The position numbers and the translations under genes were made by a program. A stretch of 64,000 nucleotides of DNA from Pardosa pseudoannulata (taxonomy: Eukaryota > Arthropoda > Arachnida > Araneae > Lycosidae), in contig CM063498.1 in assembly GCA_032207245.1 (NCBI GenBank), positions 56,600,454 to 56,664,453 on the forward strand. The letters run 5' to 3'. The notes under the pieces were generated by a model. It was given only the letters and a program-made list of their open reading frames with translations. It had not been told where the DNA came from and did not search any database. Positions 60,801 to 62,970 of the stretch are shown here, in pieces (the stretch's first letter is position 1; every line of letters starts with the position of its first letter).

Positions 60801-62970
60801 GAACAAATGCTCGTCATAAAGTAACTAACTTCTCAGAGAAACCAAATATCACTTTTTAGTTATAAAATCATAGAAAACAAACCACTCAGAACAATATATT
60901 AAAACCATCTTCAATTTAGAAATAAAAATTGGGTACCAATGTTCAGAAAATCAGGCTGAAAATGATGATAATAATAATAAGTGCAGTAATTAACAACTTG
61001 TTCAAAGAAACAAGTAAATTGTACTCTAGAAAATGTAATATTGTATTCTCGGAGAATTATTAAGTAAATGAGCTGACTACTGTCAGAAATTATAATCGCA
61101 AGTTAGTTTCCACATACATTTTTAAAGCACTGTTTAAATTAAAATGTAGTTTAGTGTTAAATTGTCAAAATAAGTGAAACAATTACCAGAAATGAGCACT
61201 GCAATTTAGTGTCCCCACTAAGCTGAGATTGGGCTAAAATTTAATTATTAATAGTTATTAAAATTATCTCTGCTGCACTTTTATTCATTTTTATTTATTT
61301 TACAGGTTAGAAATTTTAAGAACTATCATAAAATTGGTTGAAAAAATAACAGAAAAATCTGAAATACTAAGTAATTTCTTAGCCTCTAAGAATTCAACAG
61401 AATTATCTCATCACTGGAAAGAACTGTCATTTGAGAATGTCCAAGACAAACTAAAGAATATTCAGGTATTGAAAAGGTTTAAATTGTTATTTTACTTGTA
61501 TTTTATCTTATATCTGTTATGTAATTTTACTTTGGACATATGGTTATTTTCTATGAAACAGAGGTAATTTTGAAATTCTCTCTTAGTAGAAATTATTTTG
61601 TCATGACTCAAATTATTACTCTCTATGATTAAGACACAATTATGACATGAATAAGAAGAGTAATAGCATAAAGGCATCCAAATCTCCAAGCTTTATATAT
61701 TGAAAATTCACCACATTGACTAAAATAATAAATTATAGTTGTCAGCTAGCTATTGAGAAATTAATTAGAAAATTATTACATTCACCAAAAGAATACTGTT
61801 GCATAAATTCCAAGTTTTCTCTATTCAGGACTATTTTGAATGAGTGATTACAAAATGCTATTTTTGAATGTACTGTATCTTTCTGTGTATAAGCTGAGAA
61901 TTTTTGGAACTTTTTCTAAAGTTATTGTGAGGGAGCATATATATGGATCTGCAAAAGACATGTAGTCTAAGTCCTTGGCAACACTTTTTACTGTTTTCAA
62001 CCAGAAAGTTGTCAAGTCGGTAAAATTAAATTAATTGGGGGGAAAAGCAGAAAAATGGCTAAAATAAAACATGTAATATGCATCGAATTAACTGCTAAAA
62101 ATAGCACTTTTTAATTTTCTTTAATTTATATTGTTTAAATTTATGAAAATGTGCTAGCATCAGTGAGGGTTATCAGATTTGAAACTATTGTCATTGGTGT
62201 TTAATAAGTAAAAAAAACTATTGGAGTCATATAGTCTAGCATTTCATTGAGAATTAAGCTGCACATTTTATCTGCAACTTTTTCATCTTTTATAAGCATT
62301 GTGCAGTTTATTTTTTTTACTTTTTGCTTACAAGAAAAAGCCACATTTAGCTTATACAGCATTTCATTGAGAATTAAGCTGCACATTTTATCTGCAACTT
62401 TTTCATCTTTTATGTGACATAATGAAGCATTACGCAGTTTATTTTTTTTACTTTTTGCTTACAAGAAAAAGCCACATTTAGCTTATACACAGATAAGCTT
62501 TTATTTGGAAATATACAGTATATGAGCTTATAATATGCTCTACATTTAATTATATGATATTTTTATAACTTATTTTTTACTGCTGTTTTTAAATTTATAA
62601 ATAAACCTTATATAAATGCTGACTTGTGTTCTTACAGTGATTAATATGCTTATTTTAGTGTAGGATCCCCAAAGTACTTGCTCTGGACTCATCTAAACCT
62701 AATTGGGCCCTGTCTATGCTGAAATTAGATATTGTTAACTCAGTTTGTTTTACTCATTTATGCTTATTTTAAAATTTATTTTTAGGCTGTAGAAAAGGAA
62801 ATTTCTTCAGTAGATGATGTTGTATCCATTATACAAAGTCTTTTAGATGAATTGAATTCTTATAAGGAAGACTTCAACAGTACTTTTAAGCAAAATGCAT
62901 TGCAGTATTCTCTAAGCATTCTTCACCGATGGGCTTTGTTTAAGGAATTCATCACAAGACAGAACTCTAG
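2705..62970 (+). CDS. Msp300: Giant spectrin-repeat protein, probable MSP-300/nesprin (SYNE) orthologue; 31 internal exons, both ends outside window
   Basis: Seen: 31 exons bounded by AG/GT join in one open frame of about 6,650 codons. All introns are phase 0 except those after the exons ending at 49055, 59821 and 62970, and the one before 2705. Most exons give 99-110 residues of Leu-heptad helix with Trp at spectrin-like positions (AVVAWL, TLQRWL, QKWNEI, SAWSRI). Known: tandem spectrin repeats interrupted by very large disordered exons are a feature of arthropod MSP-300, the nesprin that links actin and microtubules to the nuclear envelope through a C-terminal KASH segment, mainly in muscle. 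Inferred: identity comes from this architecture; the calponin-homology and KASH ends are not in the window. A spectraplakin or other giant spectrin-family protein is the main alternative, but no plakin, EF-hand or GAS2 segment is seen. Confidence 0.65.
2880..3463. other. Intron
   Basis: 584 bp of AT-rich intron with a short GT/GA simple-sequence run near 3026-3060. Nothing else is seen. Confidence 0.85.
3464..3772 (+). CDS. MSP-300/nesprin-like exon 2 (one spectrin repeat)
   Basis: Acceptor TTAG|GAAGTA; donor AAT|GTAAGG after 3772. A second in-phase GT six bases upstream (GGT|GTAAAT) is weaker but usable. 103 codons, phase 0 to phase 0, about one spectrin repeat. The first part is Thr/Ser-rich; then helix with LERDYKKAR-type heptads and the Trp-containing AVVAWLQKAQEQL that marks the helix core of a spectrin repeat. 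Confidence 0.9.
4202..4846. mobile_element. hAT-like non-autonomous element
   Basis: The left end is ACAGTGATTCTCAACC. The right end, read on the other strand, is ACACTGGTTCTCAA, matching the left at 12 of 14 positions. The motif CAGTGGTTCTCAA is typical of hAT-superfamily termini. No transposase remains and I could not identify a clean 8-bp target duplication, so the boundaries are approximate. Confidence 0.5.
4415..4580 (+). repeat. tRNA-derived SINE-like sequence (nested)
   Basis: It contains a perfect pol III B-box consensus GGTTCAAATCC at 4449-4459. The sequence upstream (GGGCATTGACCTTTGGTTC) resembles those at about 25452 and 45405, suggesting one tRNA-related SINE family. The A-box is degenerate. 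It lies inside the hAT-like element. Confidence 0.5.
5263..5589 (+). CDS. MSP-300/nesprin-like exon 3 (one spectrin repeat)
   Basis: Acceptor TTTCTTTAG|ATT; donor CAG|GTATGT after 5589. 109 codons, both ends phase 0. Three-helix spectrin pattern: LPAVKAKLDSVRRNG, then SKVESWLYEREHEIKEA, then VEKWIQKVDSYL and a Lys/Gln-rich final heptad ending DLQ. Two Trp residues sit at typical core positions. Confidence 0.92.
6629..7122. mobile_element. LTR-like element with internal foldback and tRNA-Ser fragment
   Basis: It begins TGTCAGGA and ends TCCTGACA, an 8-bp perfect terminal inverted repeat of the TG...CA type seen in solo LTRs. Flanking TATA-rich sequence makes a target duplication unreadable. 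Inside, 6629-6813 is itself a foldback: its arms carry the TGTCAGGA..CTAGTGT ends and an inner TCGGCAG/CTGCCGA pair. A third partial copy of the end lies at 6820-6858. A solo LTR or a foldback MITE are both possible. Confidence 0.5.
6670..6723 (-). pseudogene. tRNA-Ser(AGA) 3'-half fragment
   Basis: On the minus strand the anticodon stem-loop reads ATGGA-CTAGAAA-TCCAT, giving anticodon AGA. It is followed by a long variable arm and a T-arm with the B-box GGTTCGAATCC and then CTGCCGAC, the 3' half of a eukaryotic tRNA-Ser(AGA). The D-arm and a normal 5' acceptor half are missing, so it is a tRNA-derived fragment within a mobile element, not a functional gene. Confidence 0.7.
7123..7151. repeat. 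TA microsatellite
   Basis: An uninterrupted TA dinucleotide run directly abutting the LTR-like element. Confidence 0.95.
7670..7978 (+). CDS. MSP-300/nesprin-like exon 4 (one spectrin repeat)
   Basis: The acceptor follows a T-rich tract (TTTTATAG|AGC); donor GAG|GTATAA after 7978. 103 codons, phase 0 at both ends. It contains KNMAKRLERIGEVC, a serine-acidic loop (SVEQDESNSDS), then VEEWEQCERKIKEVASWVEKAK and a Lys-rich last helix. Two Trp residues sit in the core helices, as in a spectrin repeat. Confidence 0.92.
7979..9825. other. Intron, mostly occupied by a TIR transposon
   Basis: 1,847 bp, of which 8078-9608 is a TIR-bounded element. The remaining flanks show nothing else. Confidence 0.85.
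8078..9608. mobile_element. 1.5-kb TIR DNA transposon, non-autonomous
   Basis: The ends are perfect 11-bp inverted repeats: CCCAGCTAGCA at 8078 and TGCTAGCTGGG ending at 9608. The subterminal regions are rich in GTTGG/CCAAC motifs in opposite orientation at the two ends (e.g. GGCCAATGGTTGGTTAATGG on the left; many CCAACG on the right). That is a typical arrangement of transposase-binding repeats. No long frame is present inside, so it is probably an internally deleted derivative. The superfamily is not determined. Confidence 0.8.
9826..10149 (+). CDS. MSP-300/nesprin-like exon 5 (one spectrin repeat)
   Basis: Acceptor TTTATCAG|AAA; donor CAG|GTGAGA after 10149. 108 codons, phase 0. Gln-rich coiled coil: VSMALEKLQVHLRSQM, then VQEELEQLHSQVEEQCEML, then SVSQAEHQLKLA and a final EEKEKLIELQQ. 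The core Trp is absent, so it is a divergent spectrin-type helical unit. It is the last full repeat before the protein leaves the rod region. Confidence 0.9.
10150..10670. other. Intron
   Basis: 521 bp of AT-rich intron. An open frame runs into the next exon from about 10572, but the acceptor at 10669-10670 shows it is intronic. Nothing else is seen. Confidence 0.8.
10671..13088 (+). CDS. MSP-300/nesprin-like exon 6: coil end, Ser-Pro-rich linker and Cys-rich segment
   Basis: Acceptor AAATGCAG|GCT. 806 codons to donor GAG|GTTTCT, which keeps phase 0 into the next exon. In order: residues 1-35 end the coiled coil (ALREQIDNYNKQI); a Pro-rich stretch (VLPPPPKIYIPPETP); a long Ser/Thr/Pro-rich disordered region with three copies of an S/T-Y-A motif (SYAAAV, SYADIL, TYAQVA), each followed by SP-containing sequence. 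From about residue 545 (12301) the composition changes to a Cys/His- and hydrophobic-rich segment (VLLCLDCGSLHL, YWDALAHCFLDTL), which looks folded. The donor is weak; an alternative in-phase donor GAG|GTATTT lies after 12386. Past 13088 the frame stops at 13113-13115. Confidence 0.85.
12303..12355 (+). other. Strong hairpin inside coding sequence
   Basis: CCTCTGCTCAGCA (12303-12315) pairs with TGCTGAGCAGGGG (12343-12355), with one G-U pair. Inside it GGTGTAC (12324-12330) pairs with GTACACC (12336-12342) around a TGAAT loop. An 8-nt bulge separates the two helices, giving about 20 base pairs. It lies exactly where exon 6 changes from disordered to Cys-rich coding sequence. Confidence 0.8.
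13089..14119. other. Intron; alternative terminal exon end and 3' UTR
   Basis: 1,031 bp. If the donor after 13088 is not used, the frame continues eight codons to a TGA at 13113-13115. The sequence that follows contains a poly(A) signal. Otherwise it is plain AT-rich intron. Confidence 0.7.
13304..13309 (+). terminator. Candidate poly(A) signal for a short isoform
   Basis: AATAAA about 190 bases after the in-frame TGA at 13113-13115, followed by a GT/T-rich stretch (GTTGTTACCTTGTAC). That is the arrangement expected for cleavage and polyadenylation. AATAAA is common by chance in AT-rich introns, so this is only suggestive. Confidence 0.4.
14120..24721 (+). CDS. MSP-300/nesprin-like exon 7: 10.6-kb giant disordered exon with lysine-cluster repeats
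   Basis: Acceptor CTTTTACAG|TCT; donor GCT|GTAAGT after 24721. 10,602 bp and 3,534 codons without a stop, phase 0 at both ends. The product is acidic and Ser/Thr/Glu/Asp/Asn-rich, with almost no Trp and no recognisable fold. Ten basic clusters (e.g. KKSKKSKKKKK) lie at about residues 935, 1146, 1339, 1533, 1722, 1918, 2110, 2464, 2610 and 2750. Clusters 2 to 7 end five tandem units of 189-196 codons. N-terminal to the repeats are Ser/Thr stretches and basic beta-like bits (KTVKVTVKGVRIISEE). Role inferred: a very long flexible spacer or ligand-binding segment; lysine clusters could bind acidic partners, microtubules or nuclear import receptors. Confidence 0.93.
17588..20476 (+). repeat. Five tandem in-frame units of about 193 codons
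   Basis: Each unit has the same order: a SE..DS.V..I..ES.TEVPVSS stretch, a SEYKEVKP-like stretch, ESE.T.SEVTD.KI, a SDEI..V.PSEE motif, LE..DSEI, then SET..S and TLK followed by a lysine cluster. The clusters lie at 17555-17587, 18134-18166, 18716-18748, 19283-19312, 19871-19897 and 20447-20476. The spacing is therefore 579, 582, 567, 588 and 576 bp, always a multiple of three. A partial unit precedes (from about 17490). Confidence 0.9.
24722..25676. other. Intron with a SINE-like copy
   Basis: 955 bp. It holds an A/T palindrome near 25277-25301 and a SINE-like sequence at about 25452-25580. Confidence 0.8.
25452..25580 (+). repeat. tRNA-derived SINE-like sequence
   Basis: The A-box-like TGGCCCAGCAGT (25456-25467) matches the pol III consensus at 11 of 12 positions. 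A diverged B-box (GGGCTTAAATTC) lies about 45 bases downstream. The segment between resembles the SINE-like copies near 4420 and 45411. Confidence 0.5.
25677..25820 (+). CDS. MSP-300/nesprin-like exon 8 (start of second rod region)
   Basis: Acceptor TTTTAG|GAT; donor CAG|GTTTGT after 25820. 48 codons, phase 0. It returns from disordered sequence to amphipathic helix (LHNSICELKNISQELITF, then LENHIKLLQ). It is about half a spectrin repeat, presumably completed by exon 9. Confidence 0.85.
25821..26522. other. Intron
   Basis: 702 bp, AT-rich; no element or RNA gene recognised. Confidence 0.85.
26523..26783 (+). CDS. MSP-300/nesprin-like exon 9
   Basis: Acceptor CTTTCAG|CAA; 87 codons to donor CAG|GTAATA after 26783. 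A second in-phase donor GAA|GTAAGC after 26771 would remove four residues (VSSQ); both keep phase 0. Helical product: QLESLLICYKSRIESIETEF, then LLRHTITQIDVLYESILVQI, followed by a Glu/Lys/Ser-rich tail. Spectrin-like coil without core Trp. Confidence 0.85.
26784..28060. other. Intron
   Basis: 1,277 bp, AT-rich; nothing recognised. Confidence 0.85.
28061..28276 (+). CDS. MSP-300/nesprin-like exon 10
   Basis: Acceptor TTTCTTTCAG|CCT; donor CAA|GTAAGT after 28276. 72 codons, phase 0. It begins with helix (FICHLEDLMIFIQKYF) and continues with a basic, Thr/Arg-containing stretch (RTTKETRTL). Less regular than its neighbours, it may be the divergent end of the two-repeat block formed with exons 8 and 9. 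Confidence 0.8.
28277..29452. other. Intron with compound microsatellite
   Basis: 1,176 bp. It contains a CA/TA run near 28637-28660 and a compound AT-CA-AT microsatellite at 28889-28980. Nothing else is seen. Confidence 0.85.
28889..28980. repeat. Compound AT/CA microsatellite
   Basis: About 92 bp: an AT run, a short ACACAC interruption, then a longer TA run. Confidence 0.95.
29453..29716 (+). CDS. MSP-300/nesprin-like exon 11 (spectrin repeat)
   Basis: Acceptor GTTGTTTAG|GAC; donor AAG|GTTTGT after 29716. 88 codons, phase 0. A hydrophobic N-terminal stretch precedes RLEEILCSLCELTKDAKEL and the Trp-rich core IYQWIEYVEHWILKVH, a clear spectrin-type helix pair. Confidence 0.88.
30431..31234 (+). 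mobile_element. Non-autonomous DNA transposon, copy B
   Basis: Same family as 1237-2022 and 46393-47166. It starts CATGGTTTCCGCGCACC and ends GGCAGATACCCT. The target-site duplication GTACACA is perfect over 7 bp (30424-30430 and 31235-31241). It contains a 38-base T homopolymer at 31028-31065 where the other copies have only a short T run. Confidence 0.85.
31028..31065. repeat. Poly(T) tract of 38 bases
   Basis: Pure T run inside transposon copy B, at the site of a short T run in copies A and C. Confidence 0.95.
32902..33114 (+). CDS. MSP-300/nesprin-like exon 12 (spectrin repeat, first part)
   Basis: Acceptor TTTATTTTAG|CTG; donor AAT|GTATGT after 33114. 71 codons, phase 0. Helical: LIEKELSVIHQNLLKVNDL, LPEHVGKRILESLSDLQHQI, then the Trp-containing QISSWSAEKTRIN. 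With exon 13 (32 codons) it sums to 103 codons, one spectrin repeat. Confidence 0.88.
33115..35210. other. Intron
   Basis: 2,096 bp. A segment near 34029-34105 (TGTATATAAGCTGAGAAT) resembles the left end of the MITE at 61871. CGTTTCTCAAACCTTTTTTG near 34228 resembles a hAT end, but no partner end was found. It has a C run at about 34853. No gene is seen. Confidence 0.75.
35211..35306 (+). CDS. MSP-300/nesprin-like exon 13 (spectrin repeat, last part)
   Basis: Acceptor ATCTTTTTAG|AAT; donor AAA|GTAAGT after 35306. 32 codons, phase 0: a single amphipathic helix (FERINSHLSTSKKKLECIHL). Its length completes the repeat begun in exon 12. Confidence 0.85.
35307..37751. other. Intron with a dispersed repeat
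   Basis: 2,445 bp; 35576-36709 is a dispersed repeat. 36710-37751 is AT-rich with nothing recognised. Confidence 0.8.
35576..36709 (+). mobile_element. Dispersed repeat with GCCCGTGCTTCGCTACGG-type start
   Basis: It begins CTAGCAAGTTTGCCCGTGC, a GC-rich start that contrasts with its surroundings. It ends in an ACAGACAGACAGACACACAC tract followed by TTTTATATATATAGATT. The segment with AATGACGTCATAATGAT and TATTTATTATGTGATGAATT recurs at 41482-42428. Such starts and ends are common in arthropod dispersed repeats; the class is not determined. Confidence 0.6.
37752..37895 (+). CDS. MSP-300/nesprin-like exon 14 (spectrin repeat, first part)
   Basis: Acceptor TTTCACAG|CCC; donor CTG|GTAATT after 37895. 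48 codons, phase 0: LALIEYCNKYENLCGENLKL, one Trp, then an acidic linker. With exon 15 (56 codons) it gives 104 codons, one repeat. Confidence 0.85.
37896..38512. other. Intron
   Basis: 617 bp, nothing recognised. An open frame at 38203-38481 has no splice support or coding character. Confidence 0.85.
38513..38680 (+). CDS. MSP-300/nesprin-like exon 15 (spectrin repeat, last part)
   Basis: Acceptor ATATTTCAG|GTT; donor AAA|GTAAGT after 38680. 56 codons, phase 0: VYQMYDKAISAEQTVQSYR, then SLTRLCDVLESFFQHNL and VEQLSKTYLAVK. Amphipathic helices completing the repeat begun in exon 14. Confidence 0.88.
38681..39280. other. Intron
   Basis: 600 bp, very AT-rich, nothing recognised. Confidence 0.85.
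39281..39577 (+). CDS. MSP-300/nesprin-like exon 16 (one spectrin repeat)
   Basis: Acceptor TTTTTTTCAG|GAT; donor AAG|GTAATT after 39577. 99 codons, phase 0. Core motifs: IKTWQLCLIYIRELEKLI followed by SSKWLKEKYEVSKDH, the WxxxxxxLxxWL-like spectrin signature, then a Pro-containing loop (CPKKDLPEHI). Confidence 0.92.
39578..40959. other. Intron
   Basis: 1,382 bp, AT-rich. No mobile element, RNA gene or extra exon recognised. Confidence 0.8.
40960..41286 (+). CDS. MSP-300/nesprin-like exon 17 (one spectrin repeat)
   Basis: Acceptor CTGAATTTAG|AAT; donor TTG|GTAAAT after 41286. 109 codons, phase 0. A textbook spectrin core: VQLFWKQWSQFEDDLKTL then QRWLSESELRLKYI, followed by LPTVFENIRSIL. Confidence 0.93.
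41287..43171. other. Intron with second copy of the 35576 family
   Basis: 1,885 bp; it contains the repeat at 41482-42428 and a poly(A) run near 42685-42700. The rest is AT-rich. Confidence 0.8.
41482..42428 (+). mobile_element. Dispersed repeat, second copy of the 35576 family
   Basis: Shares with 35576-36709 the block AATGACGTCATAATATGAG followed by ACCTATTTATTATGTGATAA, a GGGGGAAAGGAGTAAAATTC-type block, and a GACAGACAGGCAG tract just before the end. The two copies are clearly diverged, so the family is older than the three-copy transposon. Confidence 0.55.
43172..43492 (+). CDS. MSP-300/nesprin-like exon 18 (one spectrin repeat)
   Basis: Acceptor TTTTTTCCAG|AGA; donor AGA|GTAAGT after 43492. 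107 codons, phase 0. The core has INQKWNEIVKNVSEIKNELL and IVKQLNLWMTDIEKSYKIY, then a final DLHQLKHELR heptad, a classic spectrin three-helix pattern. Confidence 0.93.
43493..44800. other. Intron with TA microsatellite
   Basis: 1,308 bp; a TA run lies at about 44034-44082. Nothing else is recognised. Confidence 0.85.
44034..44082. repeat. TA microsatellite
   Basis: About 49 bp of pure TA dinucleotides. Confidence 0.95.
44801..45130 (+). CDS. MSP-300/nesprin-like exon 19 (one spectrin repeat)
   Basis: Acceptor TACTTTTTAG|TGT; donor AGA|GTGAGT after 45130. 110 codons, phase 0. It opens CWINDTTTMERIYHGL, has an acidic loop (SSMEDENEYLLAEQLQSL), then YAEFEEISVTLLQSYEII and a last helix ending NNLDEIR. 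Confidence 0.92.
45402..45545 (+). repeat. tRNA-derived SINE-like sequence
   Basis: The A-box TGGCTGAAATGG (45411-45422) fits the pol III consensus fully. A diverged B-box (AAGTTTAAATCTC) lies about 45 bases further on. The intervening GTAGAGCACTGCCTTTCTG resembles a tRNA body and the copies near 4420 and 25456. Confidence 0.55.
46212..46390 (+). repeat. 180-bp direct repeat, left arm
   Basis: Runs from TAGATATACTAGGCAATGC to ATGATTACA and is nearly identical to 47168-47343. The two arms flank transposon copy C almost exactly. Confidence 0.92.
46393..47166 (+). mobile_element. Non-autonomous DNA transposon, copy C
   Basis: Same family and orientation as 1237-2022 and 30431-31234: starts CATGGTTTCCGCGCACC and ends GGCAGATACCCT. 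The bases just outside (TTACATA and TTAGATA) are a plausible decayed 7-bp target duplication. It sits at the junction of two 180-bp direct repeats. Confidence 0.83.
47168..47343 (+). repeat. 180-bp direct repeat, right arm
   Basis: Near-identical to 46212-46390 with a few substitutions and a 3-base deletion near its end. Confidence 0.92.
47753..48082 (+). CDS. MSP-300/nesprin-like exon 20 (one spectrin repeat)
   Basis: Acceptor CTGTTTCAG|AAA; donor GAG|GTATGT after 48082. 110 codons, phase 0. KYKMELKEGEDKFQNLM, a Lys/Asn loop, IETAEALSENNIKLWNNY, then HEDLELCYQYLTEQETAI and a last helix ending TIPKLE. One core Trp. Confidence 0.92.
48083..48924. other. Intron with AT microsatellite
   Basis: 842 bp; an AT run lies at about 48767-48820. 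Nothing else is recognised. Confidence 0.85.
48767..48820. repeat. AT microsatellite
   Basis: About 54 bp of pure AT dinucleotides. Confidence 0.95.
48925..49055 (+). CDS. MSP-300/nesprin-like exon 21 (spectrin repeat, first part)
   Basis: Acceptor TGGATTTTAG|ACT; donor AA|GTAAGT after 49055, leaving a codon split as AA|A (phase 2). 43 full codons: TAFQQFENNKVLNNVM, then VRECSNAGIQLELESD. With exon 22 it totals 306 bp, exactly 102 codons. Confidence 0.85.
49351..49525 (+). CDS. MSP-300/nesprin-like exon 22 (spectrin repeat, last part)
   Basis: Acceptor ATTTTTTTAG|A; donor GAA|GTAAGT after 49525. The first base completes the lysine codon left open by exon 21, giving IKWNSLKSNF at the junction, the expected spectrin Trp position. 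It continues LEKEWITYTETFDSLMEWI and ends in phase 0. Confidence 0.9.
49526..51047. other. Intron with hAT MITE
   Basis: 1,522 bp; contains the hAT-like MITE at 50249-50818. Otherwise AT-rich. Confidence 0.85.
50249..50818. mobile_element. hAT-like MITE with 8-bp target-site duplication
   Basis: The left end is CAGCAGTCGTCAAATTTT. The right end, reverse-complemented, is CAGCAGTAGTTAAATGG. The flanking 8-mers GTCTATAC (50241-50248) and GTTTATAT (50819-50826) match at 6 of 8, differing by two C/T transitions, as expected for an aged hAT target duplication. The interior TTCATGGACCACC near the right end is a common hAT subterminal motif. No coding capacity. Confidence 0.82.
51048..51311 (+). CDS. 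MSP-300/nesprin-like exon 23 (spectrin repeat, first part)
   Basis: Acceptor TATTTTTAG|GTA; donor ATG|GTAAAT after 51311. 88 codons, phase 0. Helices VCLEELSKKKLELLSLKETG, LHELAKKNIEMSFYSI, then AMLHCQEVVLDCFEDKQSKE. With exon 24 (21 codons) it gives 109 codons. Confidence 0.9.
51312..51898. other. Intron
   Basis: 587 bp; nothing recognised apart from a local GC patch near 51472-51490. Confidence 0.85.
51899..51961 (+). CDS. MSP-300/nesprin-like exon 24 (21-codon micro-exon)
   Basis: Acceptor AAATTTCAG|ACT; donor GAA|GTAAGT after 51961. Exactly 63 bp, phase 0, encoding a Glu-rich helix (AVPSEKQELEEYCANIE). Its length is what exon 23 lacks for a full spectrin repeat, which supports it as constitutive despite its size. 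Confidence 0.82.
51962..53309. other. Intron
   Basis: 1,348 bp, very AT-rich, nothing recognised. Confidence 0.85.
53310..53615 (+). CDS. MSP-300/nesprin-like exon 25 (one spectrin repeat)
   Basis: Acceptor TTTCTATAG|GAA; donor CAG|GTATGC after 53615. 102 codons, phase 0. TLLKISQHYADLLHMKENF, then LSRIQDITSRLCSYYLKL, then CNLLLQLLEKFKRIHAM and a final SDYWSLMIYFLKAQ. Hydrophobic heptads; one Trp near the C-terminal helix. Confidence 0.9.
53616..55266. other. Intron with perfect palindrome
   Basis: 1,651 bp; contains the 17-bp-arm palindrome at 53774-53814. The rest is AT-rich. Confidence 0.85.
53774..53814. repeat. Perfect inverted repeat, 17-bp arms
   Basis: GTAAGAATTAAGCTAAA (53774-53790) and its exact reverse complement (53798-53814) surround the 7-base loop TTATCTC. 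Confidence 0.95.
55267..55590 (+). CDS. MSP-300/nesprin-like exon 26 (one spectrin repeat)
   Basis: Acceptor ATCTACAG|ATA; donor CAA|GTATGT after 55590. 108 codons, phase 0. MEIFINSHQIVLMEVI, then LCEFMNEWDSLETAYRCKM, then IYLWQKYLYHFYKVSSSL and a last helix ending ELSWIQ. Three Trp residues at spectrin-like spacing. Confidence 0.92.
55591..56592. other. Intron with long hairpin
   Basis: 1,002 bp; holds the hairpin at 56138-56218. The rest is AT-rich. Confidence 0.85.
56138..56218. other. Intronic hairpin, about 37-bp arms
   Basis: The left arm (56138-56174, TAAGTAATTC...ACCTCATAAC) and right arm (56181-56218, GTTATGAGGT...GAATTACTTA) are complementary with only a few mismatches and one indel. 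The loop is six T. Its size and shape fit either a pre-miRNA-like stem-loop or a tiny foldback MITE; neither is proven. Confidence 0.85.
56593..56916 (+). CDS. MSP-300/nesprin-like exon 27 (one spectrin repeat)
   Basis: Acceptor TTTAACAG|GAA; donor GAA|GTATGT after 56916. 108 codons, phase 0. LVNDLSEISLIKSAAEELL, then VSNIQHQIEIEIESLLTRKM, then YKNLTSDLEISQEKLSS and FKELKKELNEAE. Regular heptads; no Trp, so a diverged repeat. Confidence 0.92.
56917..57567. other. Intron
   Basis: 651 bp. A 150-bp stretch from about 57070 is faintly similar to about 5990-6160, perhaps an old repeat. Otherwise nothing. Confidence 0.8.
57568..57870 (+). CDS. MSP-300/nesprin-like exon 28 (one spectrin repeat)
   Basis: Acceptor ATATTGCAG|GTG; donor AAT|GTAAGT after 57870. 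101 codons, phase 0. VVEILGNMKVDKLKNERTNI, then IEEQKSAQCNLGNLM, then YLIKWCNKMEQKINQQYL. One core Trp. Confidence 0.9.
57871..59660. other. Intron
   Basis: 1,790 bp, very AT-rich. The open frame at 59464-59679 crosses the next acceptor and is hydrophobic intronic translation. Nothing else is recognised. Confidence 0.85.
59661..59821 (+). CDS. MSP-300/nesprin-like exon 29 (spectrin repeat, first part)
   Basis: Acceptor TTTTTTCAG|ATT; donor AG|GTATGT after 59821, leaving AG of a split Arg codon (phase 2). 53 codons: EEEINCMKCEFDDITNL, then LSTLKSAWSRIIDLQAKR, with the expected core Trp. With exon 30 it sums to 321 bp, 107 codons. Confidence 0.9.
59822..61305. other. Intron
   Basis: 1,484 bp, AT-rich; a G run lies near 59931. 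Nothing else is recognised. Confidence 0.8.
61306..61465 (+). CDS. MSP-300/nesprin-like exon 30 (spectrin repeat, last part)
   Basis: Acceptor TATTTTACAG|G; donor CAG|GTATTG after 61465. The first G completes the Arg codon from exon 29. The product is LEILRTIIKLVEKITEKSEI, then LSHHWKELSFENVQDKLKNI, ending in phase 0. Confidence 0.88.
61871..62520. mobile_element. TA-flanked MITE (Tc1/mariner-like) with internal tandem duplication
   Basis: The left end is TACTGTATCTTTC and the right end GAAATATACAGTA. The TIR CTGTAT.TTTC (one mismatch) is flanked by TA on both sides, the Tc1/mariner target duplication. A further GTATAAGC/GCTTATAC pair lies inside the ends. No coding capacity. A related left-end sequence is at about 34050. 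Confidence 0.65.
62238..62487 (+). repeat. Tandem duplication, two copies of about 120-130 bp
   Basis: AGCATTTCATTGAGAATTAA begins at 62238 and again at 62358. The copies are nearly identical to the ACATTTAGCTTATAC end; the second carries an inserted stretch of about 10 bases (GTGACATAATG). Confidence 0.92.
62786..62970 (+). CDS. MSP-300/nesprin-like exon 31 (spectrin repeat, first part)
   Basis: Acceptor TATTTTTAG|GCT; donor AG|GTAATA after 62970, leaving a split codon (phase 2). 61 codons: VEKEISSVDDVVSIIQSLL, then YSLSILHRWALFKEFITRQ, with the spectrin core Trp. The partner exon should start near the window end. Confidence 0.88.

Larger units (their letters stand above)
61466..62785. other. 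Intron with mariner-like MITE
   Basis: 1,320 bp; about half is the element at 61871-62520. The rest is AT-rich. Confidence 0.82.

Noticed and set aside
2705..62970. Spectraplakin, dystrophin or alpha/beta-spectrin identity
   Set aside because: Spectrins lack huge disordered insertions. No WW, EF-hand, GAS2 or plakin segment is present. MSP-300 fits better, though the diagnostic ends are outside the window.
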